This document shows, in pieces, positions 24,417 to 31,144 of a stretch of 51,167 nucleotides of DNA. Below the pieces are notes generated by a model. That model was not told where the DNA came from, did no database searches, and saw only the letters and a list, made by a program, of their open reading frames with translations. Source of the DNA: Verrucomicrobia bacterium UBA3841 (GTDB lineage: Bacteria; Verrucomicrobiota; Kiritimatiellia; RFP12; UBA1067); the NCBI GenBank assembly GCA_002392765.1, contig DGHT01000001.1, forward strand, positions 21,971 to 73,137, read 5' to 3'. How positions within the stretch are numbered: the first letter of the stretch is position 1; each line of letters opens with the position of its first letter. A program made the translations under genes and the position numbers.

Positions 24417-25700
24417 ATGAAAACGTACGTTTGCGGACATAGAAATCCCGATGTGGATTCGGTCATGAGCGCCTGCGCGCTTGCGGATTTGCGCAGGCGC
24501 ACCGGCATGGCCGATGTCGAGGCTATATGTCCCGGACGTCTTCCCGACAAGGCCGCGTGGGTGTTCAAGCACGCAGGCATCGAGCCTCCGCGCGTAAAAC
24601 GCGACGTATACGTCCGCGTAAGGCATCTGGTGGACAAGACCGTCCCCGTTATCGATTCGTCCATGACGCTCGTCGACGCGCTCAGGCGTCTGGAATCGAG
24701 CGGCGAGTCGAGTCTGCCCGTACGTTCAGCAGACGGCACGTTCGCCGGGATGCTTTCGCCGGCGAAACTGATCAATTTCTTCCTCGGGAAAAACGATCTT
24801 ACGATACCCGTTTCGCGCGCGCCGCTCCATCACTGCGCGCAGGTCTTGAACGAGGCCGATCCGGTCCACGACATCCGGAAGGCGGCGCTCGGAAATTCGC
24901 ACAACCACTTTCCGGTCGTGGATGGAGACGGGAAGCTTGTCGGCACGCTCCTCAAAAGGGCGTTCGCCGAAGAGCCGCCGTTCAGACTGATACTTGTAGA
25001 CCATAACGAGCTTGACCAGGGGATACCCGGCCTTGACGAAGTGCCGGTGGTGGAAGTTGTCGACCACCACCGCATCTCGTTCGCCGCGACCCGCGAGCCG
25101 ATAAGATACACGGCGGATGTCGTCGGCTCGACTTGCACTCTGGTTTCGCGCATGTACAGGGCCGCGGGGGAGCGTCCTTCGAAAGCGATCGCTGCCGTGC
25201 TCATAGCGGGGATCGCCGCCGATACGCTCATGTTCCAGTCCCCTACGACGACCGATGCCGACAGAACTATCTGTTCGTGGCTCGAAAAGATTGCATCCGA
25301 AAGCGCGGAAGACATCATGTCCGGCATGATGTCCGTAGGATCGCCATTGCAGTCCATGCCGCCGGAAATGGCGGTCGAGAGCGATGCCAAACTGTACCAG
25401 GAGAGCGGCAGGCGGTTTGTCCTCGCGCAGATCGAAGAGACGAAGATGGAACTGTTCCACAAGAACATCAAAGGTCTCGAGATCGCGATGGACGCGCAGA
25501 TAGCCGCGAAAAACCTCGATTTCATGGCTCTCATGGTTACGGATCCGGTCAGAGGCTGTTCCGAACTTCTTTACCGTGGAATCGATTCGGTGAAAAGGGA
25601 GCTTCCGTACCGCAGAGGGGATGACGGCGTTTTTTTGATGCCGGGGGTGCTGTCGAGGAAGAAACAGCTTCTTCCCGAAGTGCTTGCGGCGATAAGCTAG
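24417..25700 (+). CDS. ppaC: Manganese-dependent inorganic pyrophosphatase with CBS pair
   Basis: A 427-residue family II pyrophosphatase of the DHH superfamily. The metal site motifs are GHRNPDVDS (His8, Asp12, Asp14), LVDHNELDQ and VDHH; the C-terminal DHHA2-like part ends with the RKKQLLPEV motif. Between about residues 70 and 180 it carries two CBS repeats (MTLVDALRRLESSGESSLPV... and HNHFPVVDGDGKLVGTLLKR), which in CBS-PPases bind adenine nucleotides and regulate activity. The length implies no DRTGG domain. The gene starts 2 nt after the VIT/VWA stop. The last base of its TAG is the first base of tRNA-Leu. Confidence 0.93.
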   Translation: MKTYVCGHRNPDVDSVMSACALADLRRRTGMADVEAICPGRLPDKAAWVFKHAGIEPPRVKRDVYVRVRHLVDKTVPVIDSSMTLVDALRRLESSGESSLPVRSADGTFAGMLSPAKLINFFLGKNDLTIPVSRAPLHHCAQVLNEADPVHDIRKAALGNSHNHFPVVDGDGKLVGTLLKRAFAEEPPFRLILVDHNELDQGIPGLDEVPVVEVVDHHRISFAATREPIRYTADVVGSTCTLVSRMYRAAGERPSKAIAAVLIAGIAADTLMFQSPTTTDADRTICSWLEKIASESAEDIMSGMMSVGSPLQSMPPEMAVESDAKLYQESGRRFVLAQIEETKMELFHKNIKGLEIAMDAQIAAKNLDFMALMVTDPVRGCSELLYRGIDSVKRELPYRRGDDGVFLMPGVLSRKKQLLPEVLAAIS

Positions 25701-25787
25701 CCAGGATGGTGAAATGGCAGACACAGCGGACTTAAAATCCGCTGCTCCGTATAGAGCGTGCGGGTTCGAGTCCCGCTCCTGGCACCA
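25700..25787 (+). tRNA. tRNA-Leu(UAA)
   Basis: An 88-nt class II tRNA. Acceptor GCCAGGA/TCCTGGC with discriminator A and encoded CCA. Anticodon stem GCGGA/TCCGC with loop CTTAAAA gives anticodon TAA. The variable arm is long (TGCTCCGTATAGAGCG region), and the T arm is GCGGG-TTCGAGT-CCCGC. Its first nucleotide is the last base of the ppaC stop codon. Confidence 0.97.
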
Positions 25788-25801
25788 ACAAGACACTTTC
25801 G

Positions 25802-25828
25802 CCTGCAATACCCTCACTGCAGGTTTTT
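25802..25828 (+). terminator. Intrinsic terminator after tRNA-Leu
   Basis: A 6-bp stem, CCTGCA (25802-25807) with TGCAGG (25818-25823), a 10-nt loop, and five T at 25824-25828. It would end the ppaC/tRNA-Leu transcript before the next promoter. Confidence 0.6.
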
Positions 25829-25858
25829 GTCGCATTTTCAGGTTGTTTTTGCTATAAT
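25828..25858 (+). promoter_or_regulatory. Promoter of the His/Pro-rich protein gene
   Basis: A perfect TATAAT (25853-25858) preceded by TTGTCG (25828-25833) at a long 19-nt spacing. The start would be near 25865, 29 nt before ATG 25894. It follows the terminator directly, so the gene is a separate unit. Confidence 0.55.
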
Positions 25859-25893
25859 GGTTGCATATCGAAAAAACAAACAAGGATATCGCC

Positions 25894-26535
25894 ATGAGTA
25901 AGACGTTCCTTCTCGTTTCCATCGCCTTGCTGTCGGCAAGCGCGTTTGCCAAGCATCACAATTCGCCCCCCGCGCAGCCTTCAAAACCTGCACCGCATGC
26001 CGTGCACCGGCCAGGACCGGCGCCGCATGCCGCGCATCATCAGAGACCGGCACCGCACGCAGTTCAACATCCGAAGCCAGCGCCCCACGCCGTGCATCGT
26101 CCTGGGCCCGCGCCTCATGCCCACCATCCTGGACCTGCGCCTCATGCAGTAAGGCCAGCCGTGCCCGCTCATGCGCACCATTCGCATCATTCTCACCACA
26201 GGCATCACGCCGGAGCAAGATACTGGGCCCGTCCTTCTTTCTTGCCGCCGCCTCGCATGGGCGCGTTGAGGGCGTGGGAATGGATCCCGACGGCGTGGAC
26301 AATGACCATAGACGGCGTTTACAGCTACGGCGACGGATATTTCTACGATGGGTACAACTACTATTACAACGAGGGATATTACACCGTCCCCCCGACGGCC
26401 ATTGTAACGCCAGCTGCGCCCGTCGTCGTGTCGCCGCAGCCTGTCGTCGTGCCGCCGCAGCCTGTCGTCGTCACGCCTCCGCCTGTCGTGGTGCCGCAAG
26501 GTCCGCAGATCGTAGTGCCTATCAACATCCACTGA
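25894..26535 (+). CDS. Secreted His/Pro-rich repeat protein
   Basis: A 213-residue protein with a clear Sec signal (SKTFLLVSIALLSASAFA|K). Residues about 25-95 consist of degenerate 8-11-residue units of the type P-A-P-H-A-V-H-R-P-G, followed by a His cluster (HAHHSHHSHHRHH). The middle is aromatic and Tyr/Gly-rich (YSYGDGYFYDGYNYYYNEGYY), and the C-terminus has repeats of VVVxPQPVVV type. The His content suggests binding of Zn, Ni or Cu outside the membrane (inference). The start is ATG 25894 with AAGGA upstream; a TTG start at 25861 would lie ahead of the expected transcript start. No homologue is recognised. Confidence 0.75.
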   Translation: MSKTFLLVSIALLSASAFAKHHNSPPAQPSKPAPHAVHRPGPAPHAAHHQRPAPHAVQHPKPAPHAVHRPGPAPHAHHPGPAPHAVRPAVPAHAHHSHHSHHRHHAGARYWARPSFLPPPRMGALRAWEWIPTAWTMTIDGVYSYGDGYFYDGYNYYYNEGYYTVPPTAIVTPAAPVVVSPQPVVVPPQPVVVTPPPVVVPQGPQIVVPINIH

Positions 26536-26647
26536 TCCCGCCCTTGCCGTCATTCAAAGTATACCGGCATTGTCGCGCCATGCGGCGATTTTGCGGTCTC
26601 GTTCCGGCGAGAACGGCTAAACCGAACATAAATCGAGGAAAAGAAGA

Positions 26648-28186
26648 ATGAATGCCATTCTGTTTGCGACACTGGCTCTTCTAGGCAAAGAGATTGTTCT
26701 CCAGCCTGCGGACACCGTCGATGTGGCGGCGACGGGCTGCACTTCCGAGGCGGTGCTGTATGTGAACGGGTTCCGTTCAGCATCCGCACAGCCTGCGGCA
26801 GACGGAAGCGTCGTATTCCCGTCAGTGCGTCTTCATCGCGGAGTGACGGACATCCGCGTCGAAAGCGGCGCGGAATCCGATTCGCTTTCGTGGCGGTACG
26901 GCGAGACTGAAAGCGAGGCGCCCGGCGAAAGTCCCGCGTGGCGCGAGAATCCGCGCGACGCATGGTTCCGCGACGCCCGCTTCGGTCTTTTCATACACTG
27001 GGGAATCTATTCGATTCCGGCAAAGGGCGAGTGGGGGTTTGCGCGCGGCGTGATGCCGCCGGATGAATACAAGGCGCTGGTGAAGTCGTTCAACCCGACG
27101 AACTACAATCCCGCAGTATGGGCGCGCCTCGCGAAGGCGGCGGGCATGAAATACGTCGTCTTCACTACGCGGCACCACGACGGTTTCTGCATGTTCGACA
27201 GTCATTTTACCGACTACAAGATAACCAACACGCCATACGGCAAGGATGTCCTGAAAATGCTCGTCGATGCATTCCGCGCCGAAGGCCTCCGCATCGGCTT
27301 CTATCATTCGCTGCCCGACTGGACGCACGATGGCTATGTCGATTTGGAGACGCCGGAAGGCATCCGGACGGGGAAGTGCGGCGCGTACGACCCTAAGCGC
27401 CATGCGGCGCTGCGCGAGCTTGTGCGCAACCACGTCAACCAGCTCACGACAGAGTACGGCAAGGTCGATCTTATGTTCTTCGACTACGTCTCGAAGTACA
27501 AGGCGGAAGAGGACTATTTCGACCGCGCGGCGCTGATCGGCATCTGCCGCCGCAACCAGCCCGACATGCTCGTCAACGACAGGCTTTCCTACTTCAAGGA
27601 CGGAGACGCGCCCGACTACGACTACTACACGCCGGAGGTCGCCGTGCCGAATCGTCCGCCGCTCGTGCGCGGCACGCTGCGGACCTGGGAGACGTGCGCG
27701 ACGATGAACGACCATTGGGGCTACGCCAAGGACGACCATGATTTCAAGAGAGTGGAGACGATTGTCGCAGGTCTTGTCGGCTGCGTCTCGCGCGGCGGCA
27801 ATCTGCTTCTCAACGTCGGCCCTACCGAACTTGGCGAATTTCCGCCGGAGTCGATCGCGTGTCTCCGGGGCCTTGCCGACTGGTTCGCCGTGAACGGCGA
27901 GGCGGTTGCGGGATGCGGGCCGAGCGAGTACACACCTCCGTTCGGCTGCGCATATACTCAGAAGGGCGATGCGCTCTATCTCAACGTGCTTGTCCCGCCG
28001 ATGGGAGATGTTCTGCTTCCAGGACTTCGCGGCAAGGTCCGCTCGGCTACGCTGCTGAGGACGGGGGAGGCCGTCCCGCAGACGCATTTCTGGGGCTTCG
28101 AAACGTTGCGGCCCGATGAACTCCGTCTGCACCCGCAGGGCCTCGTCGCCGGCGATGTTGTCAAACTTGAACTTTCCGGTCGTTAA
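26648..28186 (+). CDS. Alpha-L-fucosidase, GH29
   Basis: A 512-residue GH29 enzyme that releases terminal alpha-L-fucose. After a hydrophobic start (possible short signal) and a beta domain of about 80 residues, the catalytic barrel begins at WFRDARFGLFIHWGIYSIPAKGEW. It continues with YVVFTTRHHDGFCMFDS and DGYVDLETPE. VDLMFFDY holds the probable nucleophile Asp279, where the family usually has W-F-D. Further blocks are TWETCATMNDHWGY and GGNLLLNVGPTELGEFP. The general acid is not fixed in GH29, so I do not name it. A GAGGAAAAGAAG ribosome site supports the start. The stop is followed by 510 nt of repeat-rich spacer. Confidence 0.92.
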   Translation: MNAILFATLALLGKEIVLQPADTVDVAATGCTSEAVLYVNGFRSASAQPAADGSVVFPSVRLHRGVTDIRVESGAESDSLSWRYGETESEAPGESPAWRENPRDAWFRDARFGLFIHWGIYSIPAKGEWGFARGVMPPDEYKALVKSFNPTNYNPAVWARLAKAAGMKYVVFTTRHHDGFCMFDSHFTDYKITNTPYGKDVLKMLVDAFRAEGLRIGFYHSLPDWTHDGYVDLETPEGIRTGKCGAYDPKRHAALRELVRNHVNQLTTEYGKVDLMFFDYVSKYKAEEDYFDRAALIGICRRNQPDMLVNDRLSYFKDGDAPDYDYYTPEVAVPNRPPLVRGTLRTWETCATMNDHWGYAKDDHDFKRVETIVAGLVGCVSRGGNLLLNVGPTELGEFPPESIACLRGLADWFAVNGEAVAGCGPSEYTPPFGCAYTQKGDALYLNVLVPPMGDVLLPGLRGKVRSATLLRTGEAVPQTHFWGFETLRPDELRLHPQGLVAGDVVKLELSGR

Positions 28187-28216
28187 GGACAGGGAACGGG
28201 GAACGGGGAACGGCTT

Positions 28217-28276
28217 ACTGGGGGAACGACCGTCCCGGTCGTTCATATTGACGGAGCGAGACGCTCCATCTCCTTG
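28217..28276 (+). repeat. Class-2 and class-1 hairpins, adjacent
   Basis: A class-2 hairpin (arms 28224-28232 and 28236-28244, preceded by ACTGGGGG) is followed by a class-1 hairpin (arms GGAGCG 28253-28258 and CGCTCC 28262-28267, loop AGA, tail ATCTCCTTG 28268-28276). Compared with other copies in the window, the stem bases differ but pairing is kept. Confidence 0.75.
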
Positions 28277-28517
28277 ATGCCGCCGCCAGGATGGCATATC
28301 CCCCGAGCCGAAGGCGAGCCTACTGGGGGAACGGCCTACTGGGGGAACGACCGTCCCGGTCGTTCAGAACTGGGAACATGGATGAAAGTTGTAATGGCGT
28401 GAGAAGGGCGGAGCCATAGACGCCATGTGCAGCTGAAAGGCGGCAGCTGCAATTCTTGGCAACATTGAGCTGCATGGCCTTAGCTCGTCCATCAACTGCC
28501 TCGGCCGTCGCGTCGCT
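28268..28517 (+). repeat. Long direct repeat, copy 1 (left of the esterase)
   Basis: A 250-nt block nearly identical to 30169-30402. It contains a class-2 hairpin (28338-28365) and ends at GCGTCGCT. Differences are a handful of substitutions and a 16-nt duplication (CTACTGGGGGAACGGC) present only here. Similarity stops abruptly at 28517. Neither copy encodes a convincing protein. The rest of the 28187-28696 spacer holds the esterase promoter and a mini-ORF. Confidence 0.9.
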
Positions 28518-28568
28518 AAACTTCTCAAATGTTTCTCACCCTATTTTTGTCTTTATGTATCTAAGTGG

Positions 28569-28597
28569 TTGTGATAAAGACGAAAATAAGGTATAAT
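28569..28597 (+). promoter_or_regulatory. Promoter of the CE7 esterase gene
   Basis: TTGTGA (28569-28574), 17 nt, TATAAT (28592-28597). Transcription would start near 28604, leaving a leader of about 93 nt that contains a mini-ORF. Confidence 0.7.
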
Positions 28598-28607
28598 ATT
28601 CTACGTG

Positions 28608-28649
28608 ATGATTAATAGGAGGAGATTAAAAATGCTTAGGCGATTTTAA
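28608..28649 (+). other. Possible leader peptide, MINRRRLKMLRRF
   Basis: ATG 28608 opens a 13-codon frame. An internal in-frame ATG at 28632 has an excellent AGGAGGAG site (28617-28624) at 7-nt spacing and would give MLRRF. Both end at TAA 28647-28649, 47 nt before the esterase ATG. The Arg codons AGG-AGG-AGA and AGG-CGA are clustered. A regulatory leader peptide is possible; a chance SD-like run is the alternative. Confidence 0.35.
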
Positions 28650-28696
28650 TCCGGTTTCATGTTCAATCAACCAGACATACGAAAGGAAAACGAACA

Positions 28697-30040
28697 ATGA
28701 ATGCAACGAAGAAACTCATCGCAGCTGCGTATCTCGCGGCTGTATTGGTGCCGTTTGCGCTGTTGCCAGTTGCGGTTTGCGCAGCGACGTACAAGGTGGA
28801 TATTGACAGGAGTGACGGATTGTACAGGTGCGGCGAGACCGCCACGTTCACGGTGCGGGTCCTCTCTACGAACGCTCTGGCTGGAGCCGCGAATCCCTGT
28901 GCGAGGCTTGACGGCTTCGGTTCGTCCGTGCTGACCAACATCCCGTTCGACGTGACTGCGACGGGGGTTGCGCTCACCGTGTCTGGAACACTGCGCGAGC
29001 CAGGGTTTCTGCGGCTCTCGCTACCACCGACGAAGAGCGGACGATACGATCCGTATGTATTCAGCGTCGGCTTTGAGCCGGAGAAGATCAGGAAGGGCAG
29101 TCCGTCGCCGGACGACTTCGACGCATTCTGGGATGAGGCGCGCGCGCGACTCGCCCGCGAGGTCCCGCTTGACGCGCAGATGACAAGAGTGCCGGAGCGA
29201 AGCACCTCCGCGTTTGATTTCTACCGCATTTCGTTCGCCACGTTCGGACGCCGAGTTCACGGTTACATGAGCGTCCCGACGGACAAGTCGAAGGCTCCGT
29301 TTCCGGTGGACTTCGGCGTGAACGCGGCGGGGTTCGGCGACTGGACGAACAACATGCAAGGGGAGCGGGACTCGATCCGAGTGCAGTTCAGCGTATATCC
29401 GTTCGAGCCCGACTGGAGGTGGAAGGAGGTCGGACTTGAGTCAAAGTACAAGGCGATGGACGCCGAGGTGCAGGCCAGGTACGGCGTATCGCGCTACTGT
29501 CAGGCGGGCATTACTGAATCGCGCGAGGCGTATTTCTTCTACCCTGTCATCCTTGGCATCGACCGCGCCGTCGACTGGATCGCGGCGCGTCCCGACGTCG
29601 ACAAGTCACGCTTCCGCTACCAGGGGACTTCGCAGGGAGGCGGCTTCGGGTTCTACCTCTGCGGACTTAACCGCGCATTCACGCGCGCGGCGTTCTACGT
29701 CCCGGCCATAACTGACACAATGGGATATCTTGCTGGACGTCAGAGCGGGTGGCCGCAGATCGTCGAGAACAACTCTTCCACGCCAGAGCGTCGCGCCGCC
29801 GCCGAGAGGTGGGCGCCCTATTTCGACGGTGCGAACTTCGCCTCGCGCATCAAGTGTCCCGTCCGCGTAGCCGTCGGATTCTCCGACACGACCTGCCCGC
29901 CATGTGCAGTGTACGCCGCCTACAACGAGATAAAGGTTGCGGACAAGGCAATAGGCAACGGAATCGGCATGACGCACTCCTGCTCGGGAAGGTTCTATTC
30001 GGAATTCGGCGCATGGACCAAGGGAACGGTCGAAAACTAG
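28697..30040 (+). CDS. Acetyl xylan esterase-like hydrolase (CE7/AXE1)
   Basis: A 447-residue secreted protein with a Sec signal (about 1-29, ending VAVCAA). A beta-sandwich domain (about 30-120) precedes the alpha/beta-hydrolase. Active-site motifs are GTSQGGG with nucleophile Ser312, GFSDTTCPP with Asp397, and GMTHSC with the His near the C-terminus. This combination and the RYQGTSQGGG context are characteristic of CE7, which deacetylates xylan and oligosaccharides. The gene is alone between near-identical direct repeats and has its own promoter, so it may have been moved or amplified as a cassette. A GAAAGGAAAACG ribosome site is present. Confidence 0.85.
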   Translation: MNATKKLIAAAYLAAVLVPFALLPVAVCAATYKVDIDRSDGLYRCGETATFTVRVLSTNALAGAANPCARLDGFGSSVLTNIPFDVTATGVALTVSGTLREPGFLRLSLPPTKSGRYDPYVFSVGFEPEKIRKGSPSPDDFDAFWDEARARLAREVPLDAQMTRVPERSTSAFDFYRISFATFGRRVHGYMSVPTDKSKAPFPVDFGVNAAGFGDWTNNMQGERDSIRVQFSVYPFEPDWRWKEVGLESKYKAMDAEVQARYGVSRYCQAGITESREAYFFYPVILGIDRAVDWIAARPDVDKSRFRYQGTSQGGGFGFYLCGLNRAFTRAAFYVPAITDTMGYLAGRQSGWPQIVENNSSTPERRAAAERWAPYFDGANFASRIKCPVRVAVGFSDTTCPPCAVYAAYNEIKVADKAIGNGIGMTHSCSGRFYSEFGAWTKGTVEN

Positions 30041-30070
30041 GACAAGACGTATGGGGAGCTCCATGGCCGT

Positions 30071-30098
30071 ACTGGGGGAATGGGCGTCCCGCCCGTTT
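30071..30098 (-). repeat. Class-2 hairpin repeat
   Basis: Arms 30078-30086 and 30090-30098 around a TCC loop, preceded by ACTGGGGG. Relative to the 9540-9560 copy, two stem pairs have become G-T wobbles, which keeps the fold. Confidence 0.65.
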
Positions 30099-30150
30099 AA
30101 GAGTCGAGCCGCGTTCGCGATGCCCTAGCAGGGGTGCTTTCCCAGTTAGG

Positions 30151-30402
30151 GACGCGGCAGGATGCCGCATCTCCTTGACATCGCCGCCAGGATGGCATAT
30201 CCCCCGAGCCGAAGGCGAGCTTACTGGGGGAACGACCGTCCCGGTCGTTCAGAACAGGGAACATAGATGAAAGTTGTAATGGCGTGAGAAGGGCGGAGCC
30301 ATAGACGCCATGTGCAGCTGAAAGGCGGCAGCTGCAATTCCTGGCAACATTGAGCTGCATGGCCTTGGCTCGTCCATCAACTGCCTCGGCCGTCGCGTCG
30401 CT
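30151..30402 (+). repeat. Class-1 hairpin followed by long direct repeat, copy 2
   Basis: A class-1 hairpin (arms GCGGCA 30154-30159 and TGCCGC 30163-30168, loop GGA, tail ATCTCCTTG) runs into the 234-nt block 30169-30402. This block is nearly identical to 28268-28517 and contains a class-2 hairpin at 30223-30250. With copy 1 it brackets the esterase gene in direct orientation. Confidence 0.9.
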
Positions 30403-30529
30403 TCCTGTACCACCCGCGGCGCGAAGGAGATAGCCAAGCTGCCGGCGATGGTGCCATGAGCGTTGACGGCGGGGAGAAGCGTAAAGCCTTTGAAAAATGA
30501 GTCTTTCGCGGGGGCTGTCCCCAAACTTT

Positions 30530-31144
30530 CTAGACGAGATGCCTGCGGAGGGCGATGCTGGCGGCCTCTGTGCGGTTGGCGGCGCCGATCTTCGCGAAGA
30601 GCTTCACGATGTGGGTCTTGACGCTCGGGACGCTGAGTCCGTACTGCAGCGCGATTTCCTCGTTGGTAAGCCCGCGCGTGATTGACTCCAGCATCTGACG
30701 CTGGCGCAGCGAGAGTTCTGGAGTTGCGTCACGCTCCTGCAGTATCAGTTCAATATCGGGCGACAGGGCCTTGCCGCCCGCGGCGACGGTGTGTATAGCA
30801 TCGACTAGTTCCGTGTTGGCCGCGCTTTTCAGTAGTGCGCCGACAGCTCCGCTTTTGAGCGCCATGGCGACACCGCTCTCGGTGCCGAAGGACGTGAGGA
30901 TCAGCACCTTTGCGGAGGGATTCGTCTTCAAGATTTGTTCCGTTGCCTCTGCGCCGCCCAGGACTGGCATCATGAGGTCCATCACCACGACGTCCGGATT
31001 CAGCTTTGCAGCCATGGCAACGGCCTCCATGCCGTCGCTCGCCTCGCCGACGATATCAAAGTCCTTTTTTGTTCCGAGCAGAAACGCAAGTCCAGTACGG
31101 ACTATCGCATGGTCGTCTGCCAGCAGAATCCTTATCGGCTTCAT
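30530..31144 (-). CDS. LuxR/NarL-type response regulator
   Basis: A 204-residue regulator. Receiver domain at 1-120 with acidic pair D10/D11, phosphoacceptor Asp56 in VVVMDLMMP, the Thr/Ser switch in ILTSFG, and a Lys in LLKS. The C-terminal LuxR helix-turn-helix (about 140-200) reads LSLRQRQMLESITRGLTNEEIALQYGLSVPSVKTHIVKLFAKIGAANRTEA. The longer open frame upstream is inside the kinase gene; ATG 31144, overlapping the kinase stop as ATGA, is where similarity starts. It is the likely output of the adjacent kinase and the prime candidate to control the divergent carbohydrate operon. Confidence 0.93.
   Translation of the reverse strand: MKPIRILLADDHAIVRTGLAFLLGTKKDFDIVGEASDGMEAVAMAAKLNPDVVVMDLMMPVLGGAEATEQILKTNPSAKVLILTSFGTESGVAMALKSGAVGALLKSAANTELVDAIHTVAAGGKALSPDIELILQERDATPELSLRQRQMLESITRGLTNEEIALQYGLSVPSVKTHIVKLFAKIGAANRTEAASIALRRHLV

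Larger units (their letters stand above)
30041..30529 (+). other. Gene-free spacer with repeats
   Basis: This 489-nt stretch holds a class-2 hairpin, a class-1 hairpin and the second long direct repeat. From 30403 to 30529 I see only a small GGGG/CCCC inverted repeat near 30517-30528 next to the response-regulator stop; it has no T-tract and is a weak terminator candidate. The short open frames across it are frames through repeats. Confidence 0.6.

Noticed and set aside
25960..26200. Possible DNA repeat array or CRISPR in the His/Pro region
   Set aside because: The repeats are imperfect, in frame and multiples of three; they encode PAPHAVHRPG-type protein repeats.
26822..28297. A 491-codon minus-strand frame across the fucosidase
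   Set aside because: The plus-strand GH29 is clear. The minus frame starts inside the hairpin repeats and encodes an Arg/Val/His-rich chain.
28268..30402. Composite transposon around the esterase
   Set aside because: Direct repeats are present, but no transposase, terminal inverted repeats or target-site duplications can be seen, so I report only repeats and a possible cassette.
30097..30524. Minus-strand frames of about 90 codons in the repeat spacer
   Set aside because: They are made of class-1/class-2 and long-repeat sequence. No start site or domain is present, and the equivalent frame in the other copy is interrupted.
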